A stretch of 64,000 nucleotides of DNA from Bacillus sp. (in: firmicutes) (lineage in GTDB: Bacteria; Bacillota; Bacilli; Bacillales; Bacillaceae_J), in contig DUSF01000035.1 in NCBI GenBank assembly GCA_012842745.1, positions 496,001 through 560,000 on the forward strand. Direction: 5' to 3'. The stretch's first letter is position 1; the number at the start of each line of letters is the position of its first letter. Position numbers and translations under genes: made by a program. The notes under the pieces are model-generated. The model had not been told where the DNA came from. It was given only the letters and a program-made list of their open reading frames with translations, and searched no databases. Of the stretch, positions 26,066-36,105 are shown one piece after another.

Positions 26066-27805
26066 ATGTTAGCAGAACTATCGATAAAAAATTTCGCAAT
26101 AATTGAAGCGCTATCCATATCTTTTCAAAAAGGCTTAACAGTTTTAACCGGTGAAACTGGGGCAGGGAAATCGATTATTATTGATGCAATTAGCCTAGTA
26201 GCTGGCGGAAGAGGTTCATCGGAATTTGTAAGGTTTGGCTGTAAAAAGGCTGAAATTGAAGGTTTATTTTTACTTGATCATGACAAACATCCATGTATTG
26301 AAAAGGCATTACAATTAGGAATAGATATTGCCGACGGAATGGTCGTTCTCCGTAGGGAAATATTAACAAACGGAAAAAGCGTCTGCAGAATTAATGGAAA
26401 GCTTGTTACGTTAGGCATCATCCGTGAAATAGGTAGAACGCTAATTGACGTTCATGGGCAGCATGAACATCAGGATCTAATGAATGAAGACCGTCATTTA
26501 CCGATGCTTGATCAATTTGATGAGCAAAAAACGCTTTCCGCCCTTGAAGAGTATCAACGGCTATACAAGCAATTTTTACAACTTAGAAAGCAATTAAAAA
26601 GCTTAAATGAAAATGAACAACAAATGGCTCACCGCCTTGATTTAATTCAATTTCAATTAAGTGAAATTAAAAATGCGAATCTTCAGCCTAGGGAAGAAGA
26701 ACAATTAGTTGATGAAAAACTTCAGCTTTCCAATTTTGAAAAAATACATACTGCAGTCTCAACGAGCTATGAAGCTTTATCAGGGGAGCGGCAAGGATTG
26801 GATTGGATTGGACTTGCCATGAACGAGCTTGAAGATGTAGCACCATTAAATGAAAAATTAAAAAACATTTACGAAAATGTTTCGAATAGTTTTTACTTGC
26901 TTGAAGAAGCGGCCTCCTCTCTTCGGGATGAGCGGGATTTTTTAGAATTTGACCCAGCAAGGCTTGATTCCATTGAAGCACGCTTAAATGAAATTCGCTT
27001 TTTAAAGAAAAAATATGGACAAACAGTGGAAGATATTTTAGAGTATGCGGCAAAAATAGAAGATGAAATTGATCAAATTGAAAACCGTGAAGTTCATTTA
27101 GATCGATTGCGAAAGCAGCTTATCGAAGTTCAAAACGATTTATTACTCGAAGCGCAAAATTTATCGAATCTTCGCAAGCAAATAGCGGAAAATTTAAAGG
27201 ATTATATTCATAAAGAGTTGCAGGAATTACATATGGCGAAGACCGTATTTGATATTGATTTTGCTTTATCAACTAGTAAGGTAAATGAGCAAGCTGTTAT
27301 ATTTAAAGGTCAGCCAATTGAGTTTTTAGAAACGGGAATGGACAAAATTGAATTTTTAATTTCGACGAATCCAGGTGAACCGCTTAAATCTTTATCAAAA
27401 ATTGCATCTGGCGGCGAATTATCAAGAATTATGCTTGCTTTAAAAAGTATTTTTTCGAAACAGCAAGGCGTTACGTCGATTATTTTTGATGAAGTCGACA
27501 CAGGTGTTAGCGGTCGTGTTGCGCAGGCAATGGCCGAAAAAATTTATAAAATTTCAAGCGGCTCGCAAGTGCTTTGTATTACCCATTTGCCGCAAGTAGC
27601 GGCGATGGCAGACACCCATCTTTTTATTTCAAAGGAAACAAAGGGAGAGCGAACGGTTACATCGATTGCCGAATTAGACTTAGAAGCCAAGGTTAAAGAA
27701 GTGGCACGGATGATTTCTGGAGTGGAAATCACGGAATTAACAATGCAGCATGCAAATGAATTGTTGGAACTAGCCAATCAAATGAAACTAGTTGTGCATG
27801 AATAG
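26066..27805 (+). CDS. recN: DNA repair protein RecN
   Basis: 579 residues, SMC-like. Walker A GETGAGKS is at residues 29-36, a central coiled-coil region spans about 160-380, the ABC signature is SGGELSRIMLALK, and Walker B is IIFDEVDTGVSG. RecN gathers and tethers broken DNA ends early in double-strand break repair. The start is placed at ATG 26066, with AGGGGTG at good spacing; an in-frame ATG-like start 21 bp upstream lacks one. No LexA box was found in the short upstream gap. Confidence 0.96.
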   Translation: MLAELSIKNFAIIEALSISFQKGLTVLTGETGAGKSIIIDAISLVAGGRGSSEFVRFGCKKAEIEGLFLLDHDKHPCIEKALQLGIDIADGMVVLRREILTNGKSVCRINGKLVTLGIIREIGRTLIDVHGQHEHQDLMNEDRHLPMLDQFDEQKTLSALEEYQRLYKQFLQLRKQLKSLNENEQQMAHRLDLIQFQLSEIKNANLQPREEEQLVDEKLQLSNFEKIHTAVSTSYEALSGERQGLDWIGLAMNELEDVAPLNEKLKNIYENVSNSFYLLEEAASSLRDERDFLEFDPARLDSIEARLNEIRFLKKKYGQTVEDILEYAAKIEDEIDQIENREVHLDRLRKQLIEVQNDLLLEAQNLSNLRKQIAENLKDYIHKELQELHMAKTVFDIDFALSTSKVNEQAVIFKGQPIEFLETGMDKIEFLISTNPGEPLKSLSKIASGGELSRIMLALKSIFSKQQGVTSIIFDEVDTGVSGRVAQAMAEKIYKISSGSQVLCITHLPQVAAMADTHLFISKETKGERTVTSIAELDLEAKVKEVARMISGVEITELTMQHANELLELANQMKLVVHE

Positions 27806-27824
27806 GTCCAAGTGAATAAATATG

Positions 27825-27856
27825 AAAAGCTATCCATTGAAGGATAGCTTTTTTCG
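27825..27856 (+). terminator. terminator after recN
   Basis: AAGCTATCC and GGATAGCTT, a perfect 9-bp stem with a 6-nt loop, followed by TTTT and more T-rich sequence. Confidence 0.88.
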
Positions 27857-27960
27857 TTTTATGAAGTTATAAATGCTGCTGCCAAGGGCAAAATTATAAC
27901 TGTAAGGTGTTGATTTTCTCTTATACATGGTGTGGGATAGGAGCGAGGAGAGTGAATTGA

Positions 27961-29256
27961 TTGAGAGTAGATTGGCTTAGAAAAATAACAGGATTAATTC
28001 TCCTTGTTCTTTTAATTGGTGTTGGCTTCCTTAAACCAATTCAAGAGTATGTTTCCATTCCTAAAGAAATGACTCTTTTTGAAGGACAAGAAAAAACAGT
28101 AACATCATTACCAGTCTTTTCACAAACGAACAAGAATGCCATTTATTCTATCGCAGAAAATGGCGGAGATACGCTTTCGATTAAAGGAGAAGAAAGCGGT
28201 GAAGAGAAGATGTTGTTAGAAATAGCAAATATACCCGTTAAAAACGTTGATATAAAAGTATTACCTGAATTCAAAATCATTCCAGGCGGCCAGTCGATTG
28301 GTGTTAAATTGAATACGCTTGGCGTTCTAGTTGTAGGCCACCACTTAATTGATACTGAAAAGGGTGCCAAATCTCCTGGAGAAGAAGCAGGAATTAAGGT
28401 TGGCGATATCATTATGGAAATTAATGATGAGCCAATTCAGCAAATGAGTGAAGTTGCTAAATATGTTGAAAAAGCGGGAGAAAATGATCAAACGTTAAAA
28501 TTAGTCATCTTGCGCGATCAAAATAAATTTCAAACCGAGCTTAAACCGATAAAAGCTAGAGATGAAAAAAATTATCGTATGGGGCTATTCATTCGTGATT
28601 CTGCAGCAGGAATAGGTACGATGACCTTTTATCATCCAGAATCTAAAAAATATGGTGCCCTTGGACATGTGATTTCAGACATGGATACGAAAAAGCCAAT
28701 CGTCGTCCACGATGGCCAAATCGTTCGTTCCACTGTTACTTCGATTGAAAAAGGGGCTAATGGAAGTCCTGGTGAAAAGCTTGCTCGTTTTTCCAATGAG
28801 AATGATATCATTGGCAACATTACCCGAAATAGCCCATTTGGCATTTTTGGTGAGTTAACGAAAGATATTGAAAATGGGATTGTCGATACACCACTCCCAA
28901 TTGCTTTATCTAACGAAGTTAAAGAAGGGCCAGCGAAAATTTTAACAGTTGTTGGCGGAGATAAGGTTCAGGAATTCGATGTCGAGGTGATTAGCTCTGT
29001 TCCGCAAAAATTCCCTGCTACAAAAGGATTAGTTATAAAAATTTCTGATCCAGAGCTTTTAGAAAAAACCGGGGGAATTGTTCAAGGAATGAGCGGAAGT
29101 CCAATTATTCAAAATGGGAAAATTATTGGAGCGGTAACACATGTTTTTGTCAATGATCCGACTTCGGGGTACGGTGTTCATATTGAATGGATGTTAAACG
29201 AAGCGGGCATTAATATTTATGCAAAAACCGAAGACGAAAAGAAGAAAGCGAGCTAA
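27961..29256 (+). CDS. spoIVB: SpoIVB serine peptidase
   Basis: 431 residues: an N-terminal membrane anchor (about 10-26), a PDZ domain (about 110-200), and the S55 peptidase domain. The catalytic triad positions known from B. subtilis are conserved exactly: His236 in GALGHVISD, Asp363 in SDPE and Ser378 in GMSGSP. It is secreted from the forespore and cleaves SpoIVFA, triggering pro-sigma-K processing. It starts at TTG 27961 after AGGAG. Adjacency to spo0A is standard. Confidence 0.97.
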   Translation: MRVDWLRKITGLILLVLLIGVGFLKPIQEYVSIPKEMTLFEGQEKTVTSLPVFSQTNKNAIYSIAENGGDTLSIKGEESGEEKMLLEIANIPVKNVDIKVLPEFKIIPGGQSIGVKLNTLGVLVVGHHLIDTEKGAKSPGEEAGIKVGDIIMEINDEPIQQMSEVAKYVEKAGENDQTLKLVILRDQNKFQTELKPIKARDEKNYRMGLFIRDSAAGIGTMTFYHPESKKYGALGHVISDMDTKKPIVVHDGQIVRSTVTSIEKGANGSPGEKLARFSNENDIIGNITRNSPFGIFGELTKDIENGIVDTPLPIALSNEVKEGPAKILTVVGGDKVQEFDVEVISSVPQKFPATKGLVIKISDPELLEKTGGIVQGMSGSPIIQNGKIIGAVTHVFVNDPTSGYGVHIEWMLNEAGINIYAKTEDEKKKAS

Positions 29257-29270
29257 ACAGCTCGCTTTCT
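29243..29270 (+). terminator. hairpin overlapping the spoIVB stop
   Basis: AGAAAGCGAGCT and AGCTCGCTTTCT form a perfect 12-bp stem with a 4-nt loop that includes the stop codon. No uninterrupted T run follows (CGTGTTTATT), so it may be a weak terminator or a 3'-end stabiliser. Confidence 0.6.
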
Positions 29271-29278
29271 CGTGTTTA

Positions 29279-29416
29279 TTCGACAAATACAAAGATGTTT
29301 TCTTGTCAATTGACGTAAAACGTCGAAAAGTAGAGTGAATTGGAGAAAAATTGAGATAATCGTGAATATTTATTATTTTTTTAAATTTTTAAAGGATTTT
29401 TCATTGCATTGTCGAA
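29279..29416 (+). promoter_or_regulatory. spo0A control region: 0A boxes and probable sigma-H promoter
   Basis: Spo0A-box heptamers occur as TTCGACA (29279-29285, reverse), CGTCGAA (29321-29327, one mismatch) and TGTCGAA (29410-29416). Between them, GGAGAAAAA (29342-29350) and GTGAAT (29362-29367) resemble a sigma-H promoter (RNAGGAWWW and RNNGAAT). The arrangement parallels the autoregulated B. subtilis spo0A promoter. Confidence 0.6.
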
Positions 29417-29468
29417 ACTTTCAGTTAGAATAAAATTAAAGGAAAATTGTACTGAGGAGGAAGTTTGT

Positions 29469-30263
29469 GTGGTAAAGAAAATAAAAGTTTGTTTAGTGGA
29501 TGATAACCGCGAGCTCGTTTCGCTTTTAGAGGAATATTTATCCAATCAGGATGATATAGAAGTAATCGGTGTTGCCTACAATGGTCAAGAATGCTTGGAT
29601 TTTTTAGAAGATCATGATCCTGATGTACTTGTATTAGATATTATCATGCCGCATTTAGATGGTTTAGCGGTGTTAGAGAGAATGCGTGATTTACATAAAG
29701 CAACATTCCCTAATGTAATTATGCTGACAGCATTTGGCCAAGAGGATGTAACGACAAAAGCTGTTGAACTTGGTGCTTCTTATTTTATCTTAAAGCCATT
29801 TGATATGGAAAATCTCGTTAACCATATTCGTCAAGTATCAGGCAAGGCGGCAGCGATTACGAAGCGTCCAATCATAACAAGAGCAGCTGCAGTAGCTGAG
29901 CCAAAAACAAAAAGCCTTGATGCAAATATTACAAGTATTATTCATGAAATTGGGGTTCCAGCGCATATCAAAGGGTATTTGTATTTACGTGAGGCTATTT
30001 CCATGGTCTATAACGATATCGAGCTTCTAGGCTCAATTACAAAGGTTTTATATCCAGATATTGCCAAAAAGTATAATACAACCGCAAGCCGAGTAGAGCG
30101 GGCCATCCGCCATGCGATTGAAGTGGCATGGAGCCGTGGTAATATTGATTCCATCTCTAACCTTTTCGGTTATACAGTTAGCATGTCAAAAGCAAAACCT
30201 ACGAATAGTGAGTTCATCGCGATGGTCGCCGATAAATTACGACTGGAGCATATGGCCTCATAG
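29469..30263 (+). CDS. spo0A: master sporulation response regulator Spo0A
   Basis: 264 residues. The receiver domain has the acidic pocket Asp11/Asp12, the phosphoacceptor Asp57 in VLVLDIIMP, and conserved Thr and Lys in LTAFG and LKPFD. A linker precedes the C-terminal DNA-binding domain with [20 protein letters not shown] and [19 protein letters not shown], almost identical to B. subtilis. The start is GTG 29469, 8 nt after GAGGAGG; an upstream in-frame TTG at 29409 would add 20 residues not found in the family. It controls entry into sporulation and is itself controlled by a phosphorelay. Confidence 0.98.
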   Translation: MVKKIKVCLVDDNRELVSLLEEYLSNQDDIEVIGVAYNGQECLDFLEDHDPDVLVLDIIMPHLDGLAVLERMRDLHKATFPNVIMLTAFGQEDVTTKAVELGASYFILKPFDMENLVNHIRQVSGKAAAITKRPIITRAAAVAEPKTKSLDANITSIIHEIGVPAHIKGYLYLREAISMVYNDIELLGSITKVLYPDIAKKYNTTASRVERAIRHAIEVAWSRGNIDSISNLFGYTVSMSKAKPTNSEFIAMVADKLRLEHMAS

Positions 30264-30304
30264 ATTGGATACCATCTTAAATGAATAAGTGATTTATAAG
30301 TCAT

Positions 30305-30332
30305 AGGCTGCTGTTATTTGGCAGTCTTTTTT
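30305..30332 (+). terminator. terminator after spo0A
   Basis: AGGCTGC pairs with GGCAGTCT (one G-U pair) around an 8-nt loop, followed by six T. Confidence 0.75.
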
Positions 30333-30442
30333 ATGAGCTGTTTTTAAGCAAATATTATCATTGAAGTATCTCCTTTAGTGCGTTAAAATTATAGAAATGT
30401 GAGGGTAAAGTTATAATTTTATGAAATAGGTGGTTGGAGAGA

Positions 30443-31834
30443 ATGAAAGTTGCAAAATTCGGTGGAACTTCGATGGCAAGTGCTGAACAATTATTAAAAG
30501 TAGCAAATATTATAAAAGCAGATCAAGATAGAAAAATTGTTGTCGTCTCTGCTCCTGGAAAAAGGTTTAAAGCAGACACAAAGACGACTGATTTATTGAT
30601 TGCCTTAGGCGAAAGCTGCCTAAAAGGTAATAATATAGATGAACAATTAACAGAGGTTATTGGGCGCTATCAGCAAATCGCCGTGGACCTCCATTTAGTA
30701 AATGGGATTATTGATGAAATTTCAGCTAACTTATATGAGCTTGTTCAATTAGATAAAACAAATGAAGCACGTTTTATGGATTGCCTAAAAGCTAGTGGTG
30801 AAGATAACAGTGCGAAGCTGTTTGCTGCATACTTAAATTCAATTGGGGTAGCCGCTCTTTATGTTAATCCTAAAGAAGCAGGTATTGTCGTAACAGATGA
30901 TCCTGGTAATGCGCAAACATTGCCTGTGACATATGAAAATCTTAAAAAATTAAAAGAACGCAACGAAGTATTAGTGATCCCAGGTTTCTTCGGGTTTTCA
31001 CCTGAAGGAAATCTTGTCACATTTTCAAGAGGAGGGTCAGACATTACAGGATCAATCGTAGCAGCGGGAGTTGATGCGAAGCTTTATGAGAATTTCACGG
31101 ACGTTGATTCTGTTTATGTGGCAAATCCTAATATCGTGGAAAATCCAAAAGAAATTAAAGAATTAACATATAAAGAAATGCGGGAATTGTCTTATGCTGG
31201 TTTTTCCGTTTTTCATGATGAAGCATTAATCCCGGCATTCCGTGCTGGTATACCTGTTTGTATTAAAAATACAAATAATCCTTCCGCACCCGGCACATTA
31301 ATTGTGGCTGAAAGAGACTATACAGGAGAACCTGTTGCGGGAATTGCCAGTGATTCGGGCTTTTGCAGCATTTACGTAAGTAAATATTTAATGAACCGGG
31401 AAATCGGCTTTGGTCGTCGTTTATTGCAAATTTTAGAAGATGAAGGAATTTCTTATGAGCATATGCCATCAGGAATTGATGATACATCTGTCATTCTTCA
31501 CGAAAATCAATTAAGCAAAGAAAAAGAACGACGTGTATTAGACCGTATTAAAACGGAGTTAGAGGTAGACCAAATTTCTATCCGCCATAATCAAGCAGTT
31601 ATTATGGTTGTTGGTGAAGGGATGACAAGCTTTGTTGGAATCTCTGCTAGGGCGACGGGAGCATTTGCCCGTGCTGGTGTGAATATTGAAATGATTAACC
31701 AAGGCTCCTCAGAAGTAAGCATGATGTTTGCTGTTGCTGAGTCAGATGCACCAAAGGCGATCCGTGCTTTGTATAATGAGTTTTTTGTGCATACAAAAGA
31801 AGAGGAAATTCCACTCGTATTGGAAGTAAATTAA
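30443..31834 (+). CDS. aspartate kinase (ACT-domain type)
   Basis: 463 residues: an amino-acid kinase domain (KFGGTSMASAEQL at residues about 5-17; FSRGGSDITGS near 193-203) and C-terminal paired ACT domains (about 305-460; VGEGMTSFVGISARATGAFARAGVNIEMINQGSSEVSM). It phosphorylates aspartate, the first step toward Lys, Thr, Met and dipicolinate. Length and sequence type fit the LysC/ThrD class (YclM-like, about 455 residues) rather than the DapG or LysC-alpha/beta type. ATG 30443 is chosen because GGAGAG lies just upstream; TTG 30434 is an alternative. No lysine riboswitch is visible in the 180-base leader. Confidence 0.92.
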   Translation: MKVAKFGGTSMASAEQLLKVANIIKADQDRKIVVVSAPGKRFKADTKTTDLLIALGESCLKGNNIDEQLTEVIGRYQQIAVDLHLVNGIIDEISANLYELVQLDKTNEARFMDCLKASGEDNSAKLFAAYLNSIGVAALYVNPKEAGIVVTDDPGNAQTLPVTYENLKKLKERNEVLVIPGFFGFSPEGNLVTFSRGGSDITGSIVAAGVDAKLYENFTDVDSVYVANPNIVENPKEIKELTYKEMRELSYAGFSVFHDEALIPAFRAGIPVCIKNTNNPSAPGTLIVAERDYTGEPVAGIASDSGFCSIYVSKYLMNREIGFGRRLLQILEDEGISYEHMPSGIDDTSVILHENQLSKEKERRVLDRIKTELEVDQISIRHNQAVIMVVGEGMTSFVGISARATGAFARAGVNIEMINQGSSEVSMMFAVAESDAPKAIRALYNEFFVHTKEEEIPLVLEVN

Positions 31835-31876
31835 TCAAAAAGGTCGTTAGCACGAACTCGCTAACGACCTTTTTGA
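31835..31876. terminator. strong bidirectional terminator between aspartokinase and yqzF
   Basis: A perfect 17-bp inverted repeat, TCAAAAAGGTCGTTAGC with its complement, around an 8-nt loop. It has A runs on one side and T runs on the other, so it works in both directions. Confidence 0.92.
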
Positions 31877-32106
31877 TTTTGAAATCTCGGCTGGAGCTTC
31901 TTTCTTTTTTTATCGCGATAAAATATGAATCCTGCTACAAAAACAAGCCCGAACAAAAATAAGAGTAGACCAATTAAAAATTGCAGCCAAAAAAACGGGA
32001 TATGAAATTGTGGAATAGCAAAAATGGTATCACGCATTAACTTAAACCCTAACACTGCAAGTATTCCAGGAACTGCAACAACTAATAAAGCTAGAAAGCG
32101 GCGCAT
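31861..32106 (-). CDS. yqzF: YqzF, DUF2627 small membrane protein
   Basis: 81 residues with two hydrophobic segments (about 4-24 and 37-62) and a basic C-terminus (DKKRKKLQPRF). It matches the DUF2627/YqzF family of bacilli, usually found beside the bkd genes as here. The function is unknown. Its 3' end lies within the shared terminator stem. Confidence 0.85.
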   Translation of the reverse strand: MRRFLALLVVAVPGILAVLGFKLMRDTIFAIPQFHIPFFWLQFLIGLLLFLFGLVFVAGFIFYRDKKRKKLQPRFQNQKGR

Positions 32107-32366
32107 AAAAATTTCCTTTCAATAATATCGAATTCATTAATAAACTAAGTATAACATGGAGAATGGAAAGAATTAAGATGGAAATATTGCTTTTTTTGCC
32201 GTTGTTAGAGATGATAATAAAAATATATTAAAAAAATTTGCGTGATTATTTTATTCCGCAATGAGCAAATCCCATTTGAACTGAATTAAATAGTAATAAA
32301 GAGAATAAAACTAATAAAGCGCTTACATTAATCGTTTAAAACAATTTTTGCAAGGAGGAACTATGA
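32107..32366 (+). promoter_or_regulatory. bkd operon leader with a cre (CcpA) site
   Basis: The 260-base gap before bcd is A+T rich and has no gene. At 32314-32327, ATAAAGCGCTTACA is, on the reverse strand, TGTAAGCGCTTTAT, matching the cre consensus TGWAANCGNTNWCA at 12 of 14 positions. No sigma-54 promoter (TGGCAC-N5-TTGCA) and no bkdR gene are present, unlike in B. subtilis. A convincing sigma-A promoter was not identified. Confidence 0.6.
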
Positions 32367-33467
32367 ATGGAAATTTTTAAATATATGGAGAAGTATGATT
32401 ATGAGCAATTAATTTTTTGCCAAGATCAACAGTCTGGCTTAAAAGCGATTATATGTATTCATGATACAACACTTGGCCCAGCACTTGGCGGTACGCGCAT
32501 GTGGTCGTATGATTCAGAGGAAGCAGCGATTGAAGATGCACTTCGTCTAGGTAGAGGAATGACTTACAAGAATGCGGCTGCAGGGCTAAACTTGGGTGGG
32601 GGAAAAACCGTCATCATCGGCGACTCTCGCCAAGATAAAAATGAAGGGATGTTCAGGGCTCTCGGTAGATATATTCAAGGATTAAATGGCAGATACATTA
32701 CTGCAGAAGATGTAGGAACAACGGTTGCTGATATGGATATCATCCATGAGGAAACGGATTATGTAACAGGCATTTCCCCAGCTTTTGGCTCCTCAGGCAA
32801 TCCCTCTCCAGTTACAGCCTATGGTGTCTATCGCGGTATGAAGGCTGCAGCAAAGGAAGCTTTTGGTACAGATTCGCTTGAGGGCAAAACCATCGCCGTT
32901 CAGGGAGTAGGAAACGTCGCCTATACTCTTTGTCGTTATTTACATGAAGAAGGTGCGCGTCTTATTGTGACTGATATTAATAAAAAAGCTGTCGAGCATG
33001 CTGTTCATGATTTTGCGGCAAAAGCCGTTGACCCAACTGATATTTATAGTGTAGCTTGTGATATTTATGCACCATGTGCGTTAGGGGCGACAATTAACGA
33101 TCAAACGATTCCGCAAATAAAGGCCAAAGTGATTGCAGGCTCTGCGAATAACCAATTAAAAGAGGAGCGCCATGGTGAAAAATTACATGAGCTTGGTATA
33201 ATCTATGCACCAGATTATGTTATCAATGCTGGCGGCGTAATTAATGTTGCTGATGAACTTCATGGCTATAATCAAGATCGGGCTATGAAAAAAGTAGAAC
33301 TGATTTACGATAACATAACAAGAGTCATTGAGATATCGAAACGTGATGGCATTCCAACTTATAAAGCTGCGGACCGGCTGGCCGAGGAGCGGATTGAAAA
33401 AATACGAAACTCTCGCAGTCAATTTTTGCAAAATGAAAAGCATATATTAAGCCGAAAAAACGGATAA
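32367..33467 (+). CDS. bcd: leucine (branched-chain amino acid) dehydrogenase
   Basis: 366 residues, near-identical in pattern to B. subtilis Bcd. The N-terminal domain has [11 protein letters not shown] and the catalytic [13 protein letters not shown] (Lys of GGGK); the Rossmann domain has [15 protein letters not shown]. It oxidatively deaminates Leu, Ile and Val to keto acids with NAD. AAGGAGG precedes ATG 32367. In B. subtilis ptb precedes it and buk follows it; both are missing here. A 156-bp gap separates it from lpdV. Confidence 0.97.
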   Translation: MEIFKYMEKYDYEQLIFCQDQQSGLKAIICIHDTTLGPALGGTRMWSYDSEEAAIEDALRLGRGMTYKNAAAGLNLGGGKTVIIGDSRQDKNEGMFRALGRYIQGLNGRYITAEDVGTTVADMDIIHEETDYVTGISPAFGSSGNPSPVTAYGVYRGMKAAAKEAFGTDSLEGKTIAVQGVGNVAYTLCRYLHEEGARLIVTDINKKAVEHAVHDFAAKAVDPTDIYSVACDIYAPCALGATINDQTIPQIKAKVIAGSANNQLKEERHGEKLHELGIIYAPDYVINAGGVINVADELHGYNQDRAMKKVELIYDNITRVIEISKRDGIPTYKAADRLAEERIEKIRNSRSQFLQNEKHILSRKNG

Positions 33468-33623
33468 AGAAGAAAATAAAATATAACAAATAAAAATTTA
33501 AGTATAAATTGTGAACATCATGACCCTTAAAAGGAGAAGAAACAAAGGATTATAGTATATAATAGTGATACTAGTCTTGGTTTTAATTTAAGCTACGGAT
33601 TTTGCAGAATAGGGGGAGAAATA
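33468..33623 (+). promoter_or_regulatory. gap between bcd and lpdV with an isolated -10 box
   Basis: No ORF. TATAAT at 33558-33563 follows a TATAGT-like stretch, but no -35 box is found at 16-18 bp. It may carry a weak internal promoter, or mark the place from which buk was lost. Confidence 0.25.
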
Positions 33624-35045
33624 ATGGCAACAGAATACGATCTTGTCATACTTGGAGGAGGAACTGGGGGTTATGTTGCAGCAATAAGAGCTGCCCAACT
33701 AGGATTAAAGACAGCAATTGTTGAAAAAGGAAAGCTTGGGGGAACGTGTTTGCACAAAGGCTGCATCCCTAGTAAAGCATTATTAAGAAGTGCAGAAGTT
33801 TATGCGACGGCTAAACGCAGTGAGGAATTTGGGGTATTCGCTTCAGACGTTAAGCTGGATTTTAGTAAGGTACAAGAACGAAAACAAAAAATAATCGACC
33901 AATTACTGCGTGGCATAGAGTTTTTAATGAAGAAAGGAAAAATTGATGTTTATGCTGGGATTGGCCGGATTCTAGGACCTTCGATTTTTTCACCAACAGC
34001 TGGGACGGTTTCAGTTGAGATGAATAACGGTGCTGAAAATGAAATGCTCATCCCAAAAAACGTGATTATTGCAACGGGTTCTAGACCTAGAACTTTGCCG
34101 GGTTTAGATGTAGATGGGAACTATGTGATGACATCTGATGAAGCGCTGGCGATGGAAAAACTGCCAAACTCCATTATTATTGTCGGCGGTGGTGTAATCG
34201 GTGTTGAATGGGCCTCGATGCTATCAGACTTTGGTGTTGATGTGACTATTTTAGAATATGCGGACCGTATTTTGCCAACGGAAGACCAGGAAATTTCTAA
34301 AGAAATGCAAAGAATTATGAAGAAGAAAAAAATTAAAATCGTTACAAATGCGAAAGTGCTCCCAGAAACAGTTGAGAAAACAAGTGGAGTAACAATTGCA
34401 GCTGAAGTGAAAGGTGAACAAAAAACCTTTTCAGCAGACACAATGCTAGTCTCTGTTGGCCGCGAAGCAAATGTTGAGGATATCGGCTTGCAAAATACGT
34501 CTATAGAAATAGAAAAAGGCTTTATTAAAACAAACGAGTTTTATCAAACAAAAGAATCCCATATTTATGCGATAGGTGATGTGATTGGCGGCCTGCAGCT
34601 TGCCCATGTGGCTTCGCATGAAGGGATTGTCGCTGTTGAACATTTAAGAGGAGAAAATCCAAGCCCACTTAACTATTCTTTCATTTCTAAATGCGTCTAT
34701 TCAAATCCTGAAGTGGCAAGCGTTGGCTTTACTGAGGAAGAAGCAAAAGCAAAAGGCTATAACGTGAAAACTGGTAAATTTATGTTTAAAGCGATCGGAA
34801 AAGCGCTCGTTTACGGGGAATCGGATGGTTTTGTTAAGCTTGTTGCGGACAGTGATACAAATGACCTTTTAGGTGCTCATATGATTGGGCCGCATGTTAC
34901 CGATATGATTTCCGAAGCAGGACTTGCAAAAGTTCTTGATGCAACCCCTTGGGAAATTGCGCATACAATTCACCCTCATCCTAGTTTGTCTGAAGCCATT
35001 GGAGAAGCAGCATTGGCAGTTGATGGAAAAGCTATTCACGCCTAG
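33624..35045 (+). CDS. lpdV: dihydrolipoyl dehydrogenase of the branched-chain keto-acid complex
   Basis: 473 residues: FAD-binding GGGTGGYVAAIRAAQLG (residues 11-27), redox-active disulfide Cys42/Cys47 in GGTCLHKGCIPSK, NAD-binding IIVGGGVIGVEWASML, and a C-terminal dimerisation domain with HTIHPHPSLSEA holding the catalytic His. It reoxidises the lipoyl arm of BkdB and produces NADH. The following 53-bp gap has AAAAGGAGG before bkdAA. Confidence 0.95.
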   Translation: MATEYDLVILGGGTGGYVAAIRAAQLGLKTAIVEKGKLGGTCLHKGCIPSKALLRSAEVYATAKRSEEFGVFASDVKLDFSKVQERKQKIIDQLLRGIEFLMKKGKIDVYAGIGRILGPSIFSPTAGTVSVEMNNGAENEMLIPKNVIIATGSRPRTLPGLDVDGNYVMTSDEALAMEKLPNSIIIVGGGVIGVEWASMLSDFGVDVTILEYADRILPTEDQEISKEMQRIMKKKKIKIVTNAKVLPETVEKTSGVTIAAEVKGEQKTFSADTMLVSVGREANVEDIGLQNTSIEIEKGFIKTNEFYQTKESHIYAIGDVIGGLQLAHVASHEGIVAVEHLRGENPSPLNYSFISKCVYSNPEVASVGFTEEEAKAKGYNVKTGKFMFKAIGKALVYGESDGFVKLVADSDTNDLLGAHMIGPHVTDMISEAGLAKVLDATPWEIAHTIHPHPSLSEAIGEAALAVDGKAIHA

Positions 35046-35097
35046 GACAAGAGAGGAGCTAGAGACTAATTAACTCTTTTAAAAGGAGGAAGCGCAT

Positions 35098-36090
35098 ATG
35101 GCAGAAAATCGCCATCAAGCACTCGGGTTAAGTGATGAAACTGTATTAGAAATGTTTGAAATGATGGTTTTAGCCCGGAAAATTGATGAACGGATGTGGC
35201 TATTAAATCGTGCTGGTAAAATACCATTTGTTGTTTCTTGTCAAGGTCAAGAAGCTGCCCAAGTTGGGGCTGCCTTTGCCTTAGATAAAAATAAAGATTA
35301 TGTTTTACCATATTACCGTGATTTAGGAGTTGTGCTTACGTTTGGAATGACAGCAAAGGACATCATGCTTTCAGGCTTTGCCAAAGCAGAGGATCCTAAC
35401 TCCGGAGGACGGCAAATGCCTGGTCATTTCGGCCAGAAGAAAAATAGAATCGTAACTGGGTCTTCACCAGTAACAACTCAAGTACCACATGCTGTTGGGT
35501 TTGCTTTAGCGGGAAAGATGGAAGGCAAAGATTTAGTAGCTTTCGTAACCTTTGGAGAAGGCTCTTCCAATCAAGGTGATTTCCATGAAGGGGCTAACTT
35601 TGCGGGTGTTCACAAGCTGCCGGTTATTTTTATGTGCGAGAATAATAAATATGCTATTTCTGTTCCAATTGAAAAACAATTATCATGTGAAAAAGTCTCA
35701 GATCGGGCAATTGGTTACGGGATGCCAGGAGAAACAGTGGATGGCAATGACCCACTAACTGTATATGAAGCAGTAAAAAGAGCGGCAGATAGAGCGAGGA
35801 GTGAGGAAGGACCTTCCCTGATTGAAACCGTTTCTTATCGCTTAACGCCACATTCAAGTGATGATGATGATCGGGCCTATCGTTCACGTGAAGAGGTGGA
35901 GGAGTCTAAGAAAAGAGATCCAATCATAACTTTCGCTTTCTATTTAAAAGAGGTAGGTCTTCTGTCTGATGAATTAGAAAACGCAATCTACGAGAAGGTC
36001 CAGTCCATCGTCGATGAAGCGACTGAATATGCTGAAAGCGCTCCATATGCAGAACCGGAACATGCTTTAAAATATGTGTACGGAGATTAA
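35098..36090 (+). CDS. bkdAA: branched-chain 2-oxoacid dehydrogenase E1 alpha
   Basis: 330 residues. The thiamine-diphosphate/Mg site is GEGSSNQGDFHEGANFA (about residues 158-174), followed by the phosphorylation-loop equivalent YRLTPHSSDDDDRAYRS. With BkdAB it decarboxylates the keto acids of Val, Ile and Leu and passes the acyl group to lipoyl-BkdB. In bacilli these acyl-CoAs prime branched-chain fatty acids or are oxidised; the mutAB genes in this window suggest the second route is complete. Confidence 0.96.
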   Translation: MAENRHQALGLSDETVLEMFEMMVLARKIDERMWLLNRAGKIPFVVSCQGQEAAQVGAAFALDKNKDYVLPYYRDLGVVLTFGMTAKDIMLSGFAKAEDPNSGGRQMPGHFGQKKNRIVTGSSPVTTQVPHAVGFALAGKMEGKDLVAFVTFGEGSSNQGDFHEGANFAGVHKLPVIFMCENNKYAISVPIEKQLSCEKVSDRAIGYGMPGETVDGNDPLTVYEAVKRAADRARSEEGPSLIETVSYRLTPHSSDDDDRAYRSREEVEESKKRDPIITFAFYLKEVGLLSDELENAIYEKVQSIVDEATEYAESAPYAEPEHALKYVYGD

Positions 36091-36105
36091 GGGGGATTAT
36101 TTCAT

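Noticed and set aside
30264-30442. Lysine riboswitch before the aspartokinase gene
   Set aside because: The leader is under 180 bases, holds the spo0A terminator, and shows none of the multi-helix arrangement or a second terminator.
32107-32366. Sigma-54 promoter for bcd
   Set aside because: TTGCA occurs near 32347 but no TGGCAC lies 5 bases upstream of it, and bkdR is absent.
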